A stretch of DNA of 64,000 nt from NCBI RefSeq assembly GCF_038593855.1, contig NZ_CP151996.1, positions 1,736,001 to 1,800,000 on the forward strand, in the 5' to 3' direction. The stretch is from Lysinibacillus sp. FSL M8-0337. GTDB taxonomy: Bacteria; Bacillota; Bacilli; Bacillales_A; Planococcaceae. Positions 1 to 8,521 of the stretch are shown piece after piece. The first letter of the stretch is position 1. Each line of letters opens with the position of its first letter. The notes beneath the pieces are model-generated. The model did no database searches, had not been told where the DNA came from, and saw only the letters and a list, made by a program, of their open reading frames with translations. A program made the translations under genes and the position numbers.

Positions 1-267
1 CGCGCCATCGCACGTGCTGCGGCTGCTGAATTAGGAAAATCTAACATTCGCGTAAACACAGTATTCCCTGGTGTAATTGAAACACCAATGACTGCGAACA
101 TCGGTCAATTTAAAGAAGCAATGGATATGTTAGTTCGTGCTACTCCAATGGGTCGTCTTGGCCAACCAGAAGAAGTTGCCAATGCTATTTTATTCTTAGC
201 ATCTGATGAAGCTTCTTATATTACAGGTGGCGAACTAGTAATTGATGGCGGATATTCTGCACAATAA
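1..267 (+). CDS. SDR-family oxidoreductase, C-terminal part
   Basis: This is the 3' end of a gene that enters from outside the window; 88 codons and a TAA are visible. The translation reads as the C-terminal third of a short-chain dehydrogenase/reductase: IRVNTVFPGVIETPM follows the catalytic helix, and the end contains EEVANAILFLASDEASYITG and the usual closing VIDGGYSAQ. The catalytic Tyr-Lys pair and the Rossmann motif lie upstream, so substrate and cofactor cannot be judged. The ending ASYITGGELVIDGGY is typical of FabG-like classical SDRs. The gene is followed 30 bases later by an intrinsic terminator, so it is the last gene of its transcript. Confidence 0.9.
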   Translation, partial: RAIARAAAAELGKSNIRVNTVFPGVIETPMTANIGQFKEAMDMLVRATPMGRLGQPEEVANAILFLASDEASYITGGELVIDGGYSAQ

Positions 268-297
268 TTATGTTAGCTTGTTATACGAGTTACAAAA

Positions 298-330
298 AGA
301 GTCGACTGTTTTGACAGCGGCTCTTTTTTT
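298..330 (+). terminator. Intrinsic terminator after the SDR gene
   Basis: AGAGTCGACTGT and ACAGCGGCTCT form a GC-rich stem with one G-T pair and one bulge around a TTTG loop, followed by a run of T. Confidence 0.85.
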
Positions 331-704
331 ACATAAAATTCAATAATTTGTTTAATTTATCTATTTAACGTGCTATTTTTCATGTTATTTTATATGAAAG
401 TTCGCCAAGTTATTGCACAATCATTTCAACAGCGGTAAAGTTTAGGGAGAGCGAATATTCAATTTTGCCTCTTGCGTAATGATCGCTGACCTTTCGCTTT
501 CACGCAAAATAAAGTGCGTCAGGATTTTGAATTGTGCATACACAAAAACTCCTTTTGAAATCCGTGACAATCGCCGGAGGCATGAACTTTTATCAGTTAG
601 TGTTTAGACACACGCTGAATAAAAGAGTAAACTAGTATTCATATTCAACTAACCATCTATTTAGGTAGAAAAATTTCTGCTGAATAAAGTTAAAGGAGAA
701 TGGT
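331..704. other. Gene-free stretch with an imperfect inverted repeat
   Basis: No plausible ORF is seen. Positions 455-534 hold an imperfect inverted repeat: ATTCAATTTTGCCTC on the left and AGGATTTTGAATTG on the right, about 50 bases apart. From about 540 to 620 the sequence is locally GC-richer than its surroundings. This could be a degenerate interspersed repeat or a structured RNA. The last 40 bases hold the coaW leader and ribosome binding site. Confidence 0.35.
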
Positions 705-1541
705 ATGCCAAAGGCTATAGGTATTGATGCAGGTGGCACATTGACAAAAGTTGCTTATTTAGACGAGCACAATGAGCTTATTTTAACAACTTTTCCGTCC
801 AATGATTTGCAGTCTGTAATGGAGTGGATTCGAAATAATCCAGATATTGAGGATATTGGTGTTACGGGGGGACGTACAGAACAATTACTTGATGTCATCA
901 AAACAATGAAATCGATTCATTATATAGTAGAGTTTGAAGCTACATTGAAGGGAGTTCGTTTTTTACTAAATAAAGAAGGATACTTTTTCGAGCGTAGTAT
1001 GATTACCAATATCGGTACGGGAACGTCAATCCATTATATGGAGGGGAACACCCATATACGTGTAGGAGGGACAGGCGTTGGCGGCGGAACCTTGATTGGA
1101 TTGTCAGCGCTTACAACAGGAATTACAGATTACAATGAAATCCGAGAGATGGCTACAAAGGGTAATCGCGAAGGGGTAGACTTGCTTGTCAAAGATATTT
1201 ATCAAGGTATGGATACACCTATTGACGGGCATTTAACGGCAAGTAATTTTGGTAAAGTCAGTATTACCGAAGAATTGAAACAACCAGCAGAGGATATTAT
1301 TGCCACTGTTCAAGGTCTCGTTGGTGAGGTTATTACGACGCTTAGTATACAATATGCCGAGGAAAAAAATGCCCAACATATTGTATATATTGGTTCTACC
1401 CTAAGTTATAATGAACATCTTGCACAAGTCATTGCTAATTATACACGCACGAAAAAGCATACACCTGTTTTTATCAATGACCACGGTTTTTCTGGTGCAG
1501 TCGGTGCCTTACTTAACATAACTGAATATACAATTGTCTAA
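705..1541 (+). CDS. coaW: Type II pantothenate kinase
   Basis: The protein (278 aa; the S. aureus enzyme has 267) phosphorylates pantothenate with ATP, the first step of coenzyme A synthesis in the cytosol. The ASKHA phosphate-binding loop is clear at residues 7-15 (IDAGGTLTK). VEFEAT at 75-80 supplies the acidic residue expected as catalytic base, and the Gly-rich segments IGTGTSIHY and GGTGVGGGT follow. AAAGGAG sits five bases before the ATG. The gene stands alone between two terminators. Type II kinases are feedback-resistant in staphylococci; whether that holds here is not visible. A stand-alone CoaB at 30565 suggests that CoA genes are scattered in this genome. Confidence 0.93.
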   Translation: MPKAIGIDAGGTLTKVAYLDEHNELILTTFPSNDLQSVMEWIRNNPDIEDIGVTGGRTEQLLDVIKTMKSIHYIVEFEATLKGVRFLLNKEGYFFERSMITNIGTGTSIHYMEGNTHIRVGGTGVGGGTLIGLSALTTGITDYNEIREMATKGNREGVDLLVKDIYQGMDTPIDGHLTASNFGKVSITEELKQPAEDIIATVQGLVGEVITTLSIQYAEEKNAQHIVYIGSTLSYNEHLAQVIANYTRTKKHTPVFINDHGFSGAVGALLNITEYTIV

Positions 1542-1550
1542 AGGACAAAT

Positions 1551-1594
1551 AAAAATGTACATCACTAACGTTTTTAGTGATGTACATTTTTTTT
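1551..1594. terminator. Bidirectional terminator between coaW and the LuxR gene
   Basis: AATGTACATCACTAA and TTAGTGATGTACATT pair perfectly around CGTTT, with A and T runs on the two sides. It can end both converging transcripts. Confidence 0.9.
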
Positions 1595-1602
1595 ACGAAT
1601 TG

Positions 1603-4083
1603 CTATCGTTGGTTTTTAAGTGCAATTACTTTCGCTCTTGAATTAACACCGAGCTTACTATAAATAGTAGATAAATAAACGCGAACTGTACCATTAGATA
1701 GATGCAGCTGTTTGGCTATTTCTTGATTGCTCAGCCCTTTTGTTAATAAATCGAAGAGTTCTTGTTCGCGCGGGGTAAGTAAATCATTCGGTTCCTTACT
1801 CACTGTACAATTTTTTTGTAAATAGTCAAAATAACTTTTAGGGACAGGATTCCATTTAGATGGTAGGGACTCTAATTGGAAATACTGGTTGAGAAGGGGC
1901 AGTATTTCTTTTTCGTCTAATAGAGTACGGACGTAGTAAAACTTTGCTGCCAATTGTAGCGCCTCGTGTAAAGTATCTAAAGCAATATCATGGTTGTCTA
2001 AACGAAGTTGACAAACCGCTTCAAGAACGGTTGCTTCAATAATTGTCCCAACTTGCTCGTCTTGTTGTGCTTTTGTTTTAACTTGTACGACGATAGATAA
2101 TGCATCATTTGGTTGTTTCTTTACTAATAATAACCTAGCATACACTAGCATCCAAAACGGCTGTTTCGTTTTTGTAGCCTGTAGGATAGACTCTGCACGC
2201 TCGCCATCACCCTCCACAATGTAACAAAAAGCAATCATAATTTGGATAGTATTTCGCCAATGTTTTTCAACAACATCTTCTAACAGTTGTGTCAGCATAG
2301 CGCGCGCAGTATTGGTTTGCTGTTGATGCGTGTAAATGTTAGCCTTTAGCAAATACATAGGAACAAATAAATTAGGATCTGGCTGTTGTTGAGTTAATTG
2401 GATTGCAATATCAAGCTCCTTTTGCGCATCTTCTAGTAAATTTCTCTCATAGTACACCTCAGCAGCAATACCAGATATATAGGCGGTCACATATAATGTT
2501 TTAAAATTTGTATCCCGAAATAGCTGTGTAATTTTTGGAACTTCATCCATTGCAGGTAATTTGCCTTTTGAAGCTAAATTTGTGCGCGAAAGTTTATATT
2601 CAAAATTGTTGTAGGGCATTCGTACTTTATCCCAACGACACGGAGCTTGTTGTGTAGTAAGCTGCCTTTCTAATAATTCTTTCACCGTTTGTAATTTTCC
2701 ACCCGAGGCAACTAAGGCATATGCTTTGGTTCGTTCGTAAATATTCGCGATAGCTATATTTTCTTTTTGTTCCATCCATTGTTCAGTGAGTTGACGCTGT
2801 TCAAGCTCTTCCATTATAGAGGTAGCGGTTGTCATCTCTAATATTGAAATTGCCCGTTCATAGCCCACAATAAGCATTTCATAGGGAACTGTTTGTTGAT
2901 TGTCTCTTAGCTGTTGTAACCAGCGCATAAAAGTTGCTGTTTGACCTGATAAAAAAAGTTGAACAAGATGATGAGAAATCCATTGTTGGGCTTGCTCATA
3001 CAATTGATGTTTTAATGCTAATTCAATCGCTGAAGTGTAATCACCTTTTGCATAAATTAATTGAACCGTTTTTTCGACAAGGGACTTTATTTCTTGTGCG
3101 GTATATTGTTTCATCAGTTCTTCTTGTAATGCTTCAGCAAATAAATGGTGATAGCGGAACACAAGTTTTGATGATTGAAGACAAACTGTGAACAGACCAT
3201 TTTCTTCTAAATAAGCTAATAGTTCTGCACTATTCGTCCCTTCTATTAATTGGTCACATATAGCAGGCTCTAATTCATGTAAAAAAGAGGTTCTCAACAG
3301 AAAATTTTGTATTGTTTTTGGGAGTTTATGAATAATGCCTTGCCACAAAAAATTAGAAATAAATGGTTGTACTTCATTAAAATTAGTTAGACTCGTTAAT
3401 AGTAATCCTGCGATCCATCCTTCTGTTTTATTTTGTATTGTTTGTAATTGTTGTTCGTTTAATGAGATTGAATTTTTTAACGAAAAAAACTGCTTTGTTT
3501 CTTGGTTAGTAAAGCGTAAATGTTCGGTATTGCATTCAAGGACCCATTGTTTTACTCGCCATATCGCAATCGGTAATGCAAGAGCTGTTCGAGTAGTCAA
3601 ATATATATGAACATGCGAGGGGAGTTGTTCGATTAGTTTAATCATCGTACGGTGGATTGTTTCGTTTTCTATTAAATGGTAATCGTCCATAACAAGATGC
3701 AAGCATTTTTCAACCATATTTAGTTCGTGGATAAACGACTCTATCAGAAAATCGAAAGTGGAAACATCTTGCCCTTGTAATAGTGATGCGAGCACTTGAT
3801 CGACATCTGTTTCACAGGCTTTCGCGACTGCCTGAAAGACAAAAGTCCAATATCTACTAGGATCATTATCTGCTTGGTCTATTGCGACCCAAGCAATGGG
3901 GTGTTGTGAATGGTTAAGCCATTGACTTAACAGTGTTGTTTTGCCGTAGCCTGCTGGCGCGCGAAGGATAGTAACCCTTTTTTGTTCATTTTCACGAAAG
4001 AAATCATATAATCTAGGTCTTTCTATTGTTTCGGTCGTACTATAAGGCACATTTAATTTAGCGGATGATAGAGAACTTGACAT
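1603..4083 (-). CDS. MalT-type LuxR-family transcriptional regulator (STAND ATPase)
   Basis: This large cytosolic regulator (826 aa) has the MalT/AlkS plan. An N-terminal NTPase domain carries Walker A at about residues 42-50 (APAGYGKTT) and a Walker B-like LVMDDYHLI near 130. A long helical TPR-like sensor region follows at about 350-740. The C-terminal LuxR helix-turn-helix at about 765-826 contains LTPREQELFDLL, SNQEIAKQL and NGTVRVYLSTIY. Such proteins bind ATP and an inducer, oligomerise and activate transcription; the inducer is unknown. The ATG follows AAAGGAG with good spacing. The neighbours give no obvious target: the two tiny spore-type genes are divergent from it and coaW converges on it. 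Confidence 0.85.
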   Translation of the reverse strand: MSSSLSSAKLNVPYSTTETIERPRLYDFFRENEQKRVTILRAPAGYGKTTLLSQWLNHSQHPIAWVAIDQADNDPSRYWTFVFQAVAKACETDVDQVLASLLQGQDVSTFDFLIESFIHELNMVEKCLHLVMDDYHLIENETIHRTMIKLIEQLPSHVHIYLTTRTALALPIAIWRVKQWVLECNTEHLRFTNQETKQFFSLKNSISLNEQQLQTIQNKTEGWIAGLLLTSLTNFNEVQPFISNFLWQGIIHKLPKTIQNFLLRTSFLHELEPAICDQLIEGTNSAELLAYLEENGLFTVCLQSSKLVFRYHHLFAEALQEELMKQYTAQEIKSLVEKTVQLIYAKGDYTSAIELALKHQLYEQAQQWISHHLVQLFLSGQTATFMRWLQQLRDNQQTVPYEMLIVGYERAISILEMTTATSIMEELEQRQLTEQWMEQKENIAIANIYERTKAYALVASGGKLQTVKELLERQLTTQQAPCRWDKVRMPYNNFEYKLSRTNLASKGKLPAMDEVPKITQLFRDTNFKTLYVTAYISGIAAEVYYERNLLEDAQKELDIAIQLTQQQPDPNLFVPMYLLKANIYTHQQQTNTARAMLTQLLEDVVEKHWRNTIQIMIAFCYIVEGDGERAESILQATKTKQPFWMLVYARLLLVKKQPNDALSIVVQVKTKAQQDEQVGTIIEATVLEAVCQLRLDNHDIALDTLHEALQLAAKFYYVRTLLDEKEILPLLNQYFQLESLPSKWNPVPKSYFDYLQKNCTVSKEPNDLLTPREQELFDLLTKGLSNQEIAKQLHLSNGTVRVYLSTIYSKLGVNSRAKVIALKNQR

Positions 4084-4292
4084 GGTATGTCTCCTTTTAT
4101 GATTTAAGTTATGACGTACAGTGAAAGTATTATGTAGTATATCTTCTTAATAATATATGAAGTTTGCTAGATTGTTTATTACTATTTGTCAAGATGGCAA
4201 GTCTTGCAGTAGTTGGAATTTTTCCATTGAAGTTTTCACCATAGCATAAAACCTTCACGCGTGCGCACATTACAAGTAGGAGGTGAATATCT

Positions 4293-4517
4293 GTGGGAAA
4301 TAGAAATAACAAAAATAATAATAAAACAATGAATAAAAGAACACATAATCCTTTTGGAACGTATAAAAGTAAAGACCTTGATGATAGTAATAGTAACAAC
4401 AACAACCCAAATGATAATTTAAACGAAGAATTCAGTGCGGAATTTGATGCCAAAGCGAAAAATAAAAACAATAAAACGAACCATGATAAAAATCAACAAT
4501 CCAATAAAAAGAGCTAA
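4293..4517 (+). CDS. Small Asn/Lys-rich protein with an EFSAEF motif, putative spore protein
   Basis: 74 aa, starting at GTG after TAGGAGGTG. The sequence is extremely hydrophilic (Asn, Lys, Asp) with no membrane segment. The C-terminal half holds EEFSAEFDAK followed by a Gln/Asn/Lys tail. EFSAEF resembles the spore-protease (GPR) recognition sequence of small acid-soluble spore proteins and also a motif of the YfhD family. A role as a gamma-type SASP or other spore-core protein is an inference from composition and that short motif. The next gene repeats the motif, supporting a functional pair. No sporulation promoter was identified with confidence. Confidence 0.6.
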   Translation: MGNRNNKNNNKTMNKRTHNPFGTYKSKDLDDSNSNNNNPNDNLNEEFSAEFDAKAKNKNNKTNHDKNQQSNKKS

Positions 4518-4533
4518 ATAGGGGGCGTTAGCA

Positions 4534-4674
4534 ATGGCAAAGAAAAGTAAAACAAGCTTCAAAAAGAAAAAGAAAGAAGATACACATAAAAGAAATGATC
4601 GGGAAGAATATTCAGCCGAATTTAATCAAGTTATTCATAATAATCCCCAACAACCAAGCAAAAAAAGTCGTTAA
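4534..4674 (+). CDS. Tiny basic protein with an EYSAEF motif, putative spore protein
   Basis: 46 aa, beginning MAKKSKTSFKKKKKED and ending in QPSKKSR. The ATG at 4534 follows TAGGGGGCG with good spacing, 16 bases after the previous stop, so the two genes form a small operon ended by the terminator at 4689. REEYSAEFNQ matches EEFSAEFDAK of the upstream protein, which argues that both are real and related. The very basic N-terminus could bind nucleic acid. Function is unknown; a spore-core protein is the best guess. Confidence 0.6.
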   Translation: MAKKSKTSFKKKKKEDTHKRNDREEYSAEFNQVIHNNPQQPSKKSR

Positions 4675-4688
4675 GTCAATTTATGTGG

Positions 4689-4720
4689 AATGCTCCAAGT
4701 TACCATTTGGAGCATTTTTA
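4689..4720 (+). terminator. Intrinsic terminator of the two-gene spore-type operon
   Basis: AATGCTCCAA and TTTGGAGCATT pair around GTTACCA and are followed by TTT. Confidence 0.85.
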
Positions 4721-4840
4721 GTTTCAGCAGGGCTAAACAAATACATACATTTTAACAAGACGATTTTCTTTATTTTTGCTTAAGGCATAATGATTCTAAG
4801 GATGTTGCACATTCTATAAAAAAAGAAAGGGGCTTACAAC

Positions 4841-5167
4841 ATGCGAAAAATACTTGCGGCACTCGGAATTATGATGACAGTTTTGGCGCTTCCACAACAA
4901 ATGCCAGATGCCCATGCCCAACAACAAACACCTGCTTATGCAAAATGGGGAAAGCTTGCGATTGAAAAAACACAGTCATCCTATCCTAATTCAAAAATTA
5001 TTGACTATTTGCATGAAGGCAGTGAAATAAAAGAAGAGGCAACGATTGAAAAATTTAAACTGTGGTTACAAGAGGGTGACAAAGAATTTGGTGTTTATGT
5101 AACAATAAAATATACGACCAAAACACAACAAGTAGTTGATATCGAGCTTCAGGAAACGTCGAAATAG
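4841..5167 (+). CDS. DUF3889 secreted protein (YqzG/YhdC-like)
   Basis: 108 aa with a Sec signal peptide: Lys/Arg start, hydrophobic stretch LAALGIMMTVLAL and a likely AHA cleavage site near residue 26. The mature part begins PAYAKWGKLAIEKTQ and continues KIIDYLHEG, EKFKLWLQEGDKEFGVYV and ends IELQETSK. This is the pattern of the DUF3889 family (B. subtilis YqzG and YhdC), small exported proteins of unknown function. The ATG follows AGAAAGGGGC. The gene is monocistronic with its own terminator. Confidence 0.85.
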   Translation: MRKILAALGIMMTVLALPQQMPDAHAQQQTPAYAKWGKLAIEKTQSSYPNSKIIDYLHEGSEIKEEATIEKFKLWLQEGDKEFGVYVTIKYTTKTQQVVDIELQETSK

Positions 5168-5194
5168 AGGATACCATTTTTGGTATCCTCTTCT
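5167..5194. terminator. Terminator between converging genes
   Basis: GAGGATACCA and TGGTATCCTC pair around TTTT, followed by TTCTTC. Confidence 0.8.
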
Positions 5195-5197
5195 TCC

Positions 5198-5752
5198 TTA
5201 TGCTTCTATTTTTTTGATAAACTCACGCATTAATCCAGGTAAATCTGGCCATGCATGACCACTGACAAGGTTCCCATCGGAGTGCAGATTTGCGTCGATA
5301 TACGTACCGCCTGCGACTTGGACTTCCGGTTTGCAGGCGATATAAGCTGTTAGTTCGCGACCTTTTAGGACTTCTGGTATTGTCGCGAAAATTTGTGCTG
5401 CATGGCAAACCGCTGCGATTGGTTTGTTTGCTTCAAAGAAATGGCTTACAAGCGCCGGTACATGCTCATTTAAGCGGATGTATTCAGGGGCACGGCCACC
5501 AGGAATAATTAAACCATCGAATTTTGCTGGATCGATATCCGCAAAGGCTGCATTTGCTTCTATGCCATATGCTGGACGCTCTATATACGTATCGACACCA
5601 TCTACAAAATCATGACAAACCGTTTGCATCTTTTTTACCGACGGAGCGGCAATTGTAACATGATAGCCTGCCTCTAAACAGCGGTAATATGGATAGTAAA
5701 TCTCTAAAGCTTCTACCGCATCACCTGCGATAATTAGTATGTTTTTCCCCAT
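5198..5752 (-). CDS. DJ-1/PfpI-family protein
   Basis: 184 aa from an internal ATG: MGKNILIIAGDAVEALE is preceded by AAGGGAG, whereas the longer frame adds 14 residues without a ribosome site. It has the DJ-1/PfpI (class I amidotransferase-like) fold signature, with LIIPGGRAPEYI around residues 85-96 and the nucleophile-elbow cysteine in IAAVCHAAQIF. Family members are chaperones, deglycase-like enzymes or hydratases; which applies here cannot be told. It is transcribed away from the MarR-MFS pair, with a 21-bp repeat array in between. Confidence 0.85.
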   Translation of the reverse strand: MGKNILIIAGDAVEALEIYYPYYRCLEAGYHVTIAAPSVKKMQTVCHDFVDGVDTYIERPAYGIEANAAFADIDPAKFDGLIIPGGRAPEYIRLNEHVPALVSHFFEANKPIAAVCHAAQIFATIPEVLKGRELTAYIACKPEVQVAGGTYIDANLHSDGNLVSGHAWPDLPGLMREFIKKIEA

Positions 5753-5836
5753 GTTTCCATCTCCCTTTTTTAGTCTAGTAGCTTTATTCGACATTTACTA
5801 TAAATTTCCTGCTTTTTGGGATAAAACAAGCCATAT

Positions 5837-5941
5837 CGCCACTAAACTAAAAGAAATCGCCACTAAACTCTTGAGAATCGCCACAAACCATAAGAAAAAC
5901 GCCATTAAATGCATGCGCAACGTCAATAAAAATATCTTACT
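5837..5941. repeat. Intergenic 21-bp-period array A (CGCCACTAAA type)
   Basis: Units start at 5837, 5858, 5879, 5900 and 5921, exactly 21 bases apart. Each begins with CGCCACTAAA or a close variant (CGCCACAAAC, CGCCATTAAA, CGTCAATAAA), followed by about 11 unrelated, mostly A-rich bases. The array lies between the divergent PfpI and MarR genes. Similar arrays occur at 14982 and 57603, and a related type at 21065 and 53088. Confidence 0.85.
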
Positions 5942-5968
5942 TTACAACATAAAAAATGAGGCGTATAG

Positions 5969-5994
5969 TATTTATTTAGCTAGGTAAATAAATA
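5969..5994. promoter_or_regulatory. Palindrome upstream of marR, likely autoregulatory operator
   Basis: TATTTATTTA and TAAATAAATA form a perfect 10-bp inverted repeat around GCTAGG, ending 13 bases before the marR-type start codon. AT-rich palindromes of this size just upstream of MarR genes are usual MarR-dimer sites; binding is inferred. Confidence 0.55.
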
Positions 5995-6007
5995 AGGGGG
6001 AGATACA

Positions 6008-6406
6008 ATGAATCCGATTTTCCATGCATTATTTCAAAAAAGTCGTTATTTAACGAATTGTTTAAATGAGGTTTTAAAACAACATCAGTTGTATAGTTCG
6101 CAATGGACCATTTTATATTGTTTACATAAGCACGGTTCAATGACTTTGACACAAATTTGGAAGTATTTAAATGTCGAAGCGCCAAGTATAACAAGAGCTA
6201 TAGCACGGCTTGAAGATTTAGGCTGGGTGGAAAGAGTTGAAGGAGAAGATAAGCGCGAAAAAATTGTGACGTTGTCAGCCATGGCGGAAGAACGTTTACC
6301 GATCATTACAAAAACGATATTAGCATTTGAAGCCGAAATGGTTGGTTCCCTGACTGAAGAAGAACAGTTACAATTTATAAATCTATTGCAAAAAATGAAA
6401 GGTTGA
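6008..6406 (+). CDS. MarR-family transcriptional regulator
   Basis: 132 aa, a typical MarR length. The winged-helix domain is visible as SQWTILYCLHKHGSMTLTQIWKYLNVEAPSI (in pieces), ITRAIARLEDLGWVER and the wing GEDKREKIVTLS. AAGGGGGAG precedes the ATG. It directly precedes and almost touches an MFS exporter, so it most likely represses this pair in response to a drug or phenolic compound. A 10-bp palindrome just upstream is a candidate self-binding site. Confidence 0.9.
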   Translation: MNPIFHALFQKSRYLTNCLNEVLKQHQLYSSQWTILYCLHKHGSMTLTQIWKYLNVEAPSITRAIARLEDLGWVERVEGEDKREKIVTLSAMAEERLPIITKTILAFEAEMVGSLTEEEQLQFINLLQKMKG

Positions 6407-6411
6407 TTGAT

Positions 6412-7602
6412 ATGCAACAAGAGGAAAACACACAAATATGGACGAAACGGTTCATTAGTTTATTTTTAACAAATATAGCAGTATTTTTTGTTTTTTATGG
6501 TCTAGTTACAACTTTACCTTTATATGCGATTGGTGAACTGCACCAAACTGATAAAGAAGCGGGATTATTACTATCGGGGTTCTTGTTATCTGCCATTATA
6601 GTACGCCCGTTTTCTGGTAAGTTATTAGACGTGTTCGGTAAGAAAAAGCTATTAGTGATCGCAATTGCAGGCTATTTTTTTTGTACGATTTTATATTTAT
6701 TTATTCACCCATTTGGTCTTTTATTAACTTTGCGATTTGTGCAAGGGATTTTCTTTAGCATTATTACGACAGCAGCCGGTTCTTTAGCGGCTGATATTGT
6801 GCCAGCAAGCCGTAAAGGAGCAGGGCTAGGCTATTTTACAATGTCCACAAATTTAGCCGTAGTCATTGGTCCTTTTATCGGTTTACTACTAATTCAATAT
6901 AGTAGTTTTAATGTTTTGTTTATCGTTATGAGTATCTGTATTTTAGTAGGGGGTATACTAGCTGTAACAGTTGATACAGAGGATTTATCGAAGCCTGAAC
7001 ATACGGGGAAATTGACATTTAAGTTTGATGATTTATTTGAACGGAAAGCATTGCCAGTAGCTGCCATTGCAAGTATGGTCGCGTTTTCTTATGCAAGTGT
7101 TTTATCATTTTTGTCAGTATACGCACAGCAAAAAGATTTAATGGCTGTGGCAAGTCTTTTTTATGCTGTGTTTGCAGCCGCTATGTTAATTACACGACCT
7201 TATACTGGCAAGCTTTATGATACGAAAGGACCGCAGTTTGTTATTATCCCCGGTATTATTTCTTTCGCAATTGGACTAATCCTCCTTGCTAATGTTTCAG
7301 GAGCAGCACTCTTTTTAATTTCGGCCGTTTTTATTGGCTTTGGTTACGGTGCTGTAACGACAAGCTTGCAAGCACTAGCAGTTCAATCAACCGCCCATAC
7401 TCGTAGTGGCTATGCAACAGCAACATATTTTACAATGTTCGATCTTGGTATTGCCCTTGGATCCTATATTTTAGGTATGGTCGCGGTGCAAGTAGGGTAC
7501 GCTTCTGTCTATTTGACAGGTGCAGCTGTACTTGGTGTTGTCTTTATTATCTATTTGCTTCGCTTAGCAAAATTAAAAGCCAAGAAAGTAGCACACACAT
7601 AA
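6412..7602 (+). CDS. MFS transporter, probable drug exporter
   Basis: 396 aa from the ATG at 6412. A TTG at 6403 in the same frame would overlap the marR stop, but GAAAGG sits correctly for 6412. About 12 hydrophobic segments are seen. The sequence between helices 2 and 3 (GKLLDVFGKKKLL) matches the MFS loop motif, and YFTMSTNLAVVIGPFIG in helix 5 resembles the antiporter motif C. This favours proton-driven export. It is co-transcribed with the MarR gene and ends at a hairpin. Substrate unknown; B. subtilis YwoG-like proteins are the nearest recalled type. Confidence 0.88.
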   Translation: MQQEENTQIWTKRFISLFLTNIAVFFVFYGLVTTLPLYAIGELHQTDKEAGLLLSGFLLSAIIVRPFSGKLLDVFGKKKLLVIAIAGYFFCTILYLFIHPFGLLLTLRFVQGIFFSIITTAAGSLAADIVPASRKGAGLGYFTMSTNLAVVIGPFIGLLLIQYSSFNVLFIVMSICILVGGILAVTVDTEDLSKPEHTGKLTFKFDDLFERKALPVAAIASMVAFSYASVLSFLSVYAQQKDLMAVASLFYAVFAAAMLITRPYTGKLYDTKGPQFVIIPGIISFAIGLILLANVSGAALFLISAVFIGFGYGAVTTSLQALAVQSTAHTRSGYATATYFTMFDLGIALGSYILGMVAVQVGYASVYLTGAAVLGVVFIIYLLRLAKLKAKKVAHT

Positions 7603-7630
7603 CATTTTTGAGATTGCTGATAAATCTAGA

Positions 7631-7667
7631 AGTCGCCCATTACGATTGTAAAGGGCGATTTTATTTT
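7631..7667 (+). terminator. Terminator of the marR-MFS operon
   Basis: GTCGCCCATTAC and GTAAAGGGCGAT pair with one mismatch around GATT, followed by TTTATTTT. Confidence 0.75.
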
Positions 7668-7700
7668 GGCATCAGCCTCCTGCTGAATACTATGAAAAAG

Positions 7701-7731
7701 AAAAACAGTTAGGGCATGCCTAACTGTTTTA
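7701..7731 (-). terminator. Terminator of the NlpC/P60 gene
   Basis: AAAACAGTTAGGGC and GCCTAACTGTTTT pair around a short loop. The T run lies on the minus strand, just after the stop of the hydrolase gene. Confidence 0.8.
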
Positions 7732-7735
7732 TAAA

Positions 7736-8362
7736 TCATGATAAGCGTCCATAACCTACAAAATGTTTCTTCCAGTAGGAGCTGTGAATGTTGGCAATGC
7801 TAACACCGCCATCACTAGCATTAATCATTTGGTTATTACCAATATAAATACCTGCATGTGAAATGCCTGCTTTATAAGTATTGGCGAAAAATACTAAATC
7901 CCCAACTTGTGGTGATGTTATTTTTTTTGCAGCATAATAAAACCCTGCTGCTGATTTGCGGCTTGTCGAAATACCAGCATTATTATAAACATAAGTAATG
8001 TAGCCCGAGCAATCAAATCCTGTGCTCGGTTTGCTACCACCAAATGTATACTTTACACCTAATTGCTGTTTGGCAACTTGAACAAGGCTTTTCGGTGCGC
8101 TCGGGGTTGCTGGAGCTTTTGCAGGCGTGCTATTCAGCGTTAATTTTTGTCCAACACGAATATTTGAAGAAGTTAAGTTATTCCATCTCATCAATGTTTG
8201 ATAAGAAATGCCGTTTTGACTGGCAATTTTCCATAGGGAATCCCCAGATTTCACTGTATATGTTGCAGCAGATGCTGTGTCAATTGTTGAAAAAAGTACA
8301 GAAGAGCCTAACGCTAATACTGCTAATTTCATCCCCCACTTATTTCGTTTATTCTTTTTCAT
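7736..8362 (-). CDS. Secreted LysM-NlpC/P60 cell-wall endopeptidase
   Basis: 208 aa, starting at MKKNKRNKWG after AGGAGG; the longer frame adds 20 unsupported residues. A signal peptide (residues 1-32, ending ASA) precedes one LysM peptidoglycan-binding domain (about 34-77, YTVKSGDSLWKIASQNG). A short Ala/Pro linker leads to an NlpC/P60 domain (about 92-208). The catalytic cysteine is C118 (FDCSGY), the histidine H169 (GISHAGIY) and the third polar residue probably H193. Such enzymes cut D-Glu-diamino-acid bonds in stem peptides during growth or autolysis, like B. subtilis LytE/LytF/CwlS but with a single LysM. Confidence 0.92.
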   Translation of the reverse strand: MKKNKRNKWGMKLAVLALGSSVLFSTIDTASAATYTVKSGDSLWKIASQNGISYQTLMRWNNLTSSNIRVGQKLTLNSTPAKAPATPSAPKSLVQVAKQQLGVKYTFGGSKPSTGFDCSGYITYVYNNAGISTSRKSAAGFYYAAKKITSPQVGDLVFFANTYKAGISHAGIYIGNNQMINASDGGVSIANIHSSYWKKHFVGYGRLS

Positions 8363-8521
8363 GATATGTATCCTCCTAAAAACATTAAAACGTATTACTT
8401 GGTACAATAATGATATTAACATGCCAATATTACAGTTCTATGTCAACAAAATAACATTAAGGATACAATTCATATAATAATGGAGGAACGCTAATTAAGC
8501 TTATGACTTAAGCAATAGAAA

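Noticed and set aside
4130..4471. Minus-strand 113-codon frame, Leu/Ser-rich
   Set aside because: It is antisense to the Asn/Lys-rich small gene; low-complexity shadow.
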